DNA of 10,376 bases from Candidatus Daviesbacteria bacterium (GTDB lineage Bacteria; Patescibacteriota; Microgenomatia; Daviesbacterales; UBA10151): the NCBI GenBank assembly GCA_016186985.1, contig JACPKO010000044.1:1-10376 (forward strand), in the 5' to 3' direction. The notes beneath the pieces are model-generated. The model made no database searches, had not been told where the DNA came from, and saw only the letters and a program-made list of their open reading frames with translations. The translations under genes were made by a program, and so were the position numbers. Below, in pieces: positions 7,907 through 10,376 of this stretch (positions are counted from its first letter, which is position 1; every line of letters starts with the position of its first letter).

Positions 7907-8569
7907 ATGCTAAAAGCTGTGATTTTTGATCTGGATGGGGTTTTGGTAAATAGCGAACCTATCTATGATCAGCACCGGATTGGCTATTCTAAGAAAAGAT
8001 TTAATGTAGAAATTGATCGCGAGTTTATGACTAAAGTGAGAGGATTATCCTCAAAATCTTTCTGGGAAATTCTTTTTCGCGAGTTTAACATTACCCACTC
8101 TATTGAAGAAGTTATCAACCACTCAAGAGCGGATTATTTTGAGTTTTTAAAAAACCACCCGGACTTAAAGCCAATAGACGGCGTGGTTAAATTGATAAAT
8201 GAACTTAGAAAATCAGGAGTTAAACTTGCCGTCGCCTCCTCTGCATCTTTGAGAAGGATTAATTTCATTTTAGAACTATTTGGGATAAAAGATAAATTTC
8301 AGGCTATAGCTCATTCAGATAATGTAAAACTCGGCAAACCCCATCCTGACATTTATTTAAAAGCAGCAGAATTATTAGGAGTTGACCCAAAGGATTGCAT
8401 CTCAATTGAAGATGCAAAAAGTGGAGTAAAATCAGCAAAAGCTGCCGGGATGAAAGTCGTCGGATTCAAAGAATCTTCTCATAACACCCAGGATTTATCA
8501 GAGGCTGATTTAATAATAAAAAATTTTTCTGGACTAAATTTAGAAAGATTGAAAAACCTGGCACTTTAA
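7907..8569 (+). CDS. HAD-superfamily hydrolase, beta-phosphoglucomutase/phosphatase-like
   Basis: This 220-aa protein carries all four HAD motifs. The nucleophile and acid are Asp8 and Asp10 in FDLDGVL. The motif II Ser lies in AVASSAS (about 111). The motif III Lys144 is in LGKPHPDIY, and motif IV is SIEDAKSGVKSAKAAGM (Glu168, Asp169). An alpha-helical cap follows motif I (about 15-80), so it belongs to subfamily I with a C1 cap, like beta-phosphoglucomutases and small sugar-phosphate or nucleotide phosphatases. The exact substrate cannot be told from sequence. Position next to purL is compatible with a nucleotide or phosphoribosyl-phosphate phosphatase, but this is only context. The ATG is preceded by a weak AGGG about 11 nt upstream. 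The gene converges with the PaaX-like gene. Confidence 0.9.
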   Translation: MLKAVIFDLDGVLVNSEPIYDQHRIGYSKKRFNVEIDREFMTKVRGLSSKSFWEILFREFNITHSIEEVINHSRADYFEFLKNHPDLKPIDGVVKLINELRKSGVKLAVASSASLRRINFILELFGIKDKFQAIAHSDNVKLGKPHPDIYLKAAELLGVDPKDCISIEDAKSGVKSAKAAGMKVVGFKESSHNTQDLSEADLIIKNFSGLNLERLKNLAL

Positions 8570-8590
8570 ACCTAACCTTCTAGCAACTAA

Positions 8591-8614
8591 AACATACTCA
8601 TGTCCGATCGGACA
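8591..8614. promoter_or_regulatory. Palindromic operator-like repeat, copy 1 (3' side of the PaaX-like gene)
   Basis: A perfect 14-bp palindrome, TGTCCGATCGGACA, lies at 8601-8614 and is preceded by AACATACTCA. The same 24 bases recur at 9148-9171 with a single mismatch. It ends 3 nt from the stop of the PaaX-like gene, in the gap between two convergent genes, where a promoter operator is not expected. The palindrome has only a 5-bp stem around GATC and is not followed by a clean T-run, so a DNA-binding site is more likely than a terminator. Confidence 0.75.
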
Positions 8615-8617
8615 ACT

Positions 8618-9121
8618 TTATGTTTTGAAAAAAACATTGTCTGATTCTATCAATGCTACCCATTTGCTTATTTTGAGTTCAAGTATCAAGTCTTTTAGCT
8701 TTTCAATAATATTGCGGCGGGTTGCCCAAACACTTTTTTGCCAGGGTTTAAATCCCCATTCTTTTAACTTTCCTCTTAAGATTCTTCTTATCTTTCTTTG
8801 CTTTTCAGGGATATCAAAAATAATTATCCTCCATTTACCGTCCCAATCCTCTACTTCATCATGCTGAAAAAGGAGAAGATCCTGACCAGCGGCTGAAAGT
8901 TTGTACGCCAAGTTTCCTGATTCGAAAATTTCCTCTAACAGTTCTTTTTCCCGAAGCCTTTTTAGGGCTTGGGCTAAAGCTGATTTTTTCAAAGGCCTAT
9001 CATAACCTCTGGCGTAAATATGAGTGTTATATAAAAAATCTTCAAGCCTGACGTAACCATCGACGGTTTTCTCCAGGTATAACAAAATCAGGTCACTCAA
9101 ACTTCCTTTTTTAACTTTCAC
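8618..9121 (-). CDS. PaaX-like transcriptional regulator (winged helix plus Cas2-like domain)
   Basis: The 167-aa product has an N-terminal winged helix-turn-helix (about 5-80, with the KKSALAQALKRLREKELLEE recognition region and a wing near SGNLAYKLS). Its C-terminal domain (about 95-165) resembles PaaX and the Cas2-like ferredoxin fold: WRIIIFDIPEKQRKIRRILR, then EWGFKPWQKSVW. It is shorter than classical PaaX (about 300 aa), and no CRISPR array or cas1 is nearby, so it is best read as a regulator and not as an adaptation nuclease. The start is GTG at 9121, with no strong Shine-Dalgarno. Perfect copies of TGTCCGATCGGACA lie 35 nt upstream of the start and 3 nt beyond the stop, which makes autoregulation through this site the obvious hypothesis. 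Its targets among the purine genes are unproven: no copy of the palindrome is seen upstream of purL, purQ or guaA. Confidence 0.8.
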   Translation of the reverse strand: MKVKKGSLSDLILLYLEKTVDGYVRLEDFLYNTHIYARGYDRPLKKSALAQALKRLREKELLEEIFESGNLAYKLSAAGQDLLLFQHDEVEDWDGKWRIIIFDIPEKQRKIRRILRGKLKEWGFKPWQKSVWATRRNIIEKLKDLILELKISKWVALIESDNVFFKT

Positions 9122-9147
9122 TTTTTAGCTTTCTTTGAACCAATCGT

Positions 9148-9172
9148 AACATACTTATGTCCGATCGGACAT
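9148..9172. promoter_or_regulatory. Palindromic operator-like repeat, copy 2 (upstream of the PaaX-like gene)
   Basis: TGTCCGATCGGACA at 9158-9171 extends to a perfect 16-bp palindrome, ATGTCCGATCGGACAT, at 9157-9172. The 24 bases from 9148 match the copy at 8591 with one mismatch. It sits 35 nt before the GTG start, where it would overlap the promoter, fitting a repressor operator. I could not identify convincing -35/-10 boxes there. Confidence 0.8.
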
Positions 9173-9230
9173 GTTGGTGTTTGTTAATAGAAAATAAAGA
9201 GGACTCGATCAATACATTAATTTATTAATA

Positions 9231-9258
9231 GTTCTTAAAATTAAGTTCTTAAAATTAA
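9231..9258. repeat. Tandem 14-bp repeat overlapping the purH stop codon
   Basis: GTTCTTAAAATTAA occurs twice, exactly and head to tail (9231-9244 and 9245-9258). The second copy contains the purH stop codon (9255-9257). This is likely a small slippage duplication just beyond the gene end. The rest of the 9173-9230 gap is AT-rich, and I see nothing else in it. Confidence 0.85.
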
Positions 9259-10376
9259 TAGTGCCAGAAGGTGCGCTCGTTAGTAAAGACCATTGGGATT
9301 CCTGCCTTGTCTGCAGCTTCTATCGACAGCTTATCGTTAATTGACCCGCCTGACTGGATAATTGCGCCGACCTCATGAATTGCTGCAAGCGACACAACAT
9401 CATCAAAAGGAAAAAAAGCATCGGAGGCAAGTACTGCTCCCTTAACTTTTTCCCCTGCCAAATCTATTGCCATCTGCGCTGCCCGGTAGCGCGAAGTTTG
9501 GCCTGTTCCAATTCCTGTTGTCTGCGGTAACTGCCTATCCATAATTATTACCGTATTAGACCTCATTCTTCTTATAAACTTCCAGGCAATTTCCATTTGC
9601 CTAAATTGCTCCTTTGTTGGCTGAGCCTTAGTTACAACCTCCCATTTTTTCCGACCCGACTGCGTATCCCAGTCAGCACTTTGGTATGTAAATCCGCCGA
9701 TTATTTCTTTAACTACCCGGTCGCCTTTTCCTGGTTTTTTTATCCCATTTAAAATGTAAACTCCCATGCTTTTTCTAACTTCTTTTAAAATAGTTTGAGC
9801 TTCCTCAGTAATTCCAGGAGCTGCAACAATATCAAAGAGTCCTTTTTTCTCATCCTTAAAAGAAGTAACAACCTCTGCTGCCTCTTTATCAAAAGGTTTA
9901 TTTGAAACAATAACGCCACCAAAAGCTGACTCAGGATCTGCATCAATAGCTCTTTGCAAAGCTTCAGAAGGAGTACTACCAAGTGCAATCCCGCATGGGG
10001 TATTATGTTTTATAACAACTGCGGCAGGCTCATCAAAAATCCTGACTGCTTCAAGCCCGGCATTTATATCGGTCACATTCATCATTGATAACTCTCTTCC
10101 CGCAATATGTTTAATATTTTCAAAAGGAGAATTAGAATTTGGTGTCAAATACAAAGAAGCGCTCTGGTGGGGGTTTTCTCCATAACGCAATTGCTTTACT
10201 TTTCTACCTGCAACCGTAAGTTCTGCAGGGTACAAAACTTCTGTTTGTTTCCTGAAAAATTTTGCAACCTGGGAATCATAAAAGCTTAGGTGCTCAAATG
10301 TTTTTGCAGCAAGCCCGATTCTCAATTTTTCTGAGACTTCTTCTGATTTCAAAGCATTTATAACTTTTTCATAATC
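9255..10376 (-). CDS. purH: Bifunctional purine biosynthesis protein PurH, 5'-truncated by window edge
   Basis: PurH performs the last two steps to IMP: AICAR formyltransfer and IMP ring closure. The frame remains open to the right edge (DYEKVINALK before the internal TTG at 10352), so the N-terminal cyclohydrolase domain of about 150 residues lies outside. The AICAR transformylase domain is essentially complete: RYGENPHQSASLY, VIKHNTPCGIA with the catalytic Lys-His pair, SAFGGVIVSN, DIVAAPG, TGIGTGQTSR, and SDAFFPFDD followed by IIQSGGS. The C-terminus ends FTNERTFWHY instead of the usual FTxMRHFRH form, a minor divergence at a gene end that is also altered by a tandem repeat. It reads toward the PaaX-like gene on the same strand, 83 nt from the palindromic operator copy 2. 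No intrinsic terminator is visible after it. Confidence 0.97.
   Translation of the reverse strand, partial: DYEKVINALKSEEVSEKLRIGLAAKTFEHLSFYDSQVAKFFRKQTEVLYPAELTVAGRKVKQLRYGENPHQSASLYLTPNSNSPFENIKHIAGRELSMMNVTDINAGLEAVRIFDEPAAVVIKHNTPCGIALGSTPSEALQRAIDADPESAFGGVIVSNKPFDKEAAEVVTSFKDEKKGLFDIVAAPGITEEAQTILKEVRKSMGVYILNGIKKPGKGDRVVKEIIGGFTYQSADWDTQSGRKKWEVVTKAQPTKEQFRQMEIAWKFIRRMRSNTVIIMDRQLPQTTGIGTGQTSRYRAAQMAIDLAGEKVKGAVLASDAFFPFDDVVSLAAIHEVGAIIQSGGSINDKLSIEAADKAGIPMVFTNERTFWHY

Noticed and set aside
8601..8614. Intrinsic terminator for the PaaX-like gene
   Set aside because: The perfect palindrome gives only a 5-bp stem with a 4-nt loop and no clean T-run. The same sequence also occurs upstream of the gene, pointing to a protein-binding site.
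8618..9121. Cas2 of a CRISPR-Cas adaptation module
   Set aside because: The protein has an N-terminal winged helix like PaaX, and there is no cas1 or CRISPR array in the window. The only paired repeats are the two operator-like copies.

Overview
The window is a compact, AT-rich bacterial segment dominated by late purine-nucleotide synthesis genes. The standard code is used, with TGA as a true stop in several genes. Intergenic gaps are short, the longest being about 150 bases. Together with a PaaX/Cas2-like regulator and apparently leaderless or short-leader promoters, this suggests a small-genome uncultivated lineage such as Patescibacteria/CPR (Microgenomates-like). That placement is inference from style, not from a marker gene.

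Layout. The left edge cuts purA (adenylosuccinate synthetase, + strand, lacking about 37 N-terminal residues). Two unrecognised small genes follow (1205-1729 and 1887-2369, + strand). guaA (GMP synthase, - strand) faces them, with purQ and purL (FGAM synthase subunits, - strand, overlapping by 7 nt) upstream of it. A 62-bp divergent promoter region separates purL from a HAD-family phosphatase/phosphomutase (+ strand). A PaaX-like regulator (- strand) comes next, lying between two copies of a 14-bp perfect palindrome. The right edge cuts purH (- strand), which keeps its AICAR transformylase domain and lacks most of the IMP cyclohydrolase domain.

Together, PurL/PurQ (FGAR to FGAM), PurH (AICAR to IMP), PurA (IMP to adenylosuccinate) and GuaA (XMP to GMP) cover part of the de novo pathway and both branches from IMP. 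The remaining pathway genes are not in the window.

The most notable structure is at the purA/guaA convergence. Between the two orphan genes lies a diverged second copy of the last codons of guaA (- strand) joined directly to a diverged second copy of the last ~28 codons of purA (+ strand). The order is therefore purA / orphan 1 / guaA tail + purA tail / orphan 2 / guaA. This looks like two alternative single-gene 'cargo' inserts of the same purA-guaA junction placed in tandem, with the gene tails as recombination scars. The second notable structure is the pair of near-identical 24-bp repeats, each carrying the TGTCCGATCGGACA palindrome, at both ends of the PaaX-like gene. A long imperfect inverted repeat fills the purQ-guaA gap, and short GC-rich repeat islands lie inside purL.
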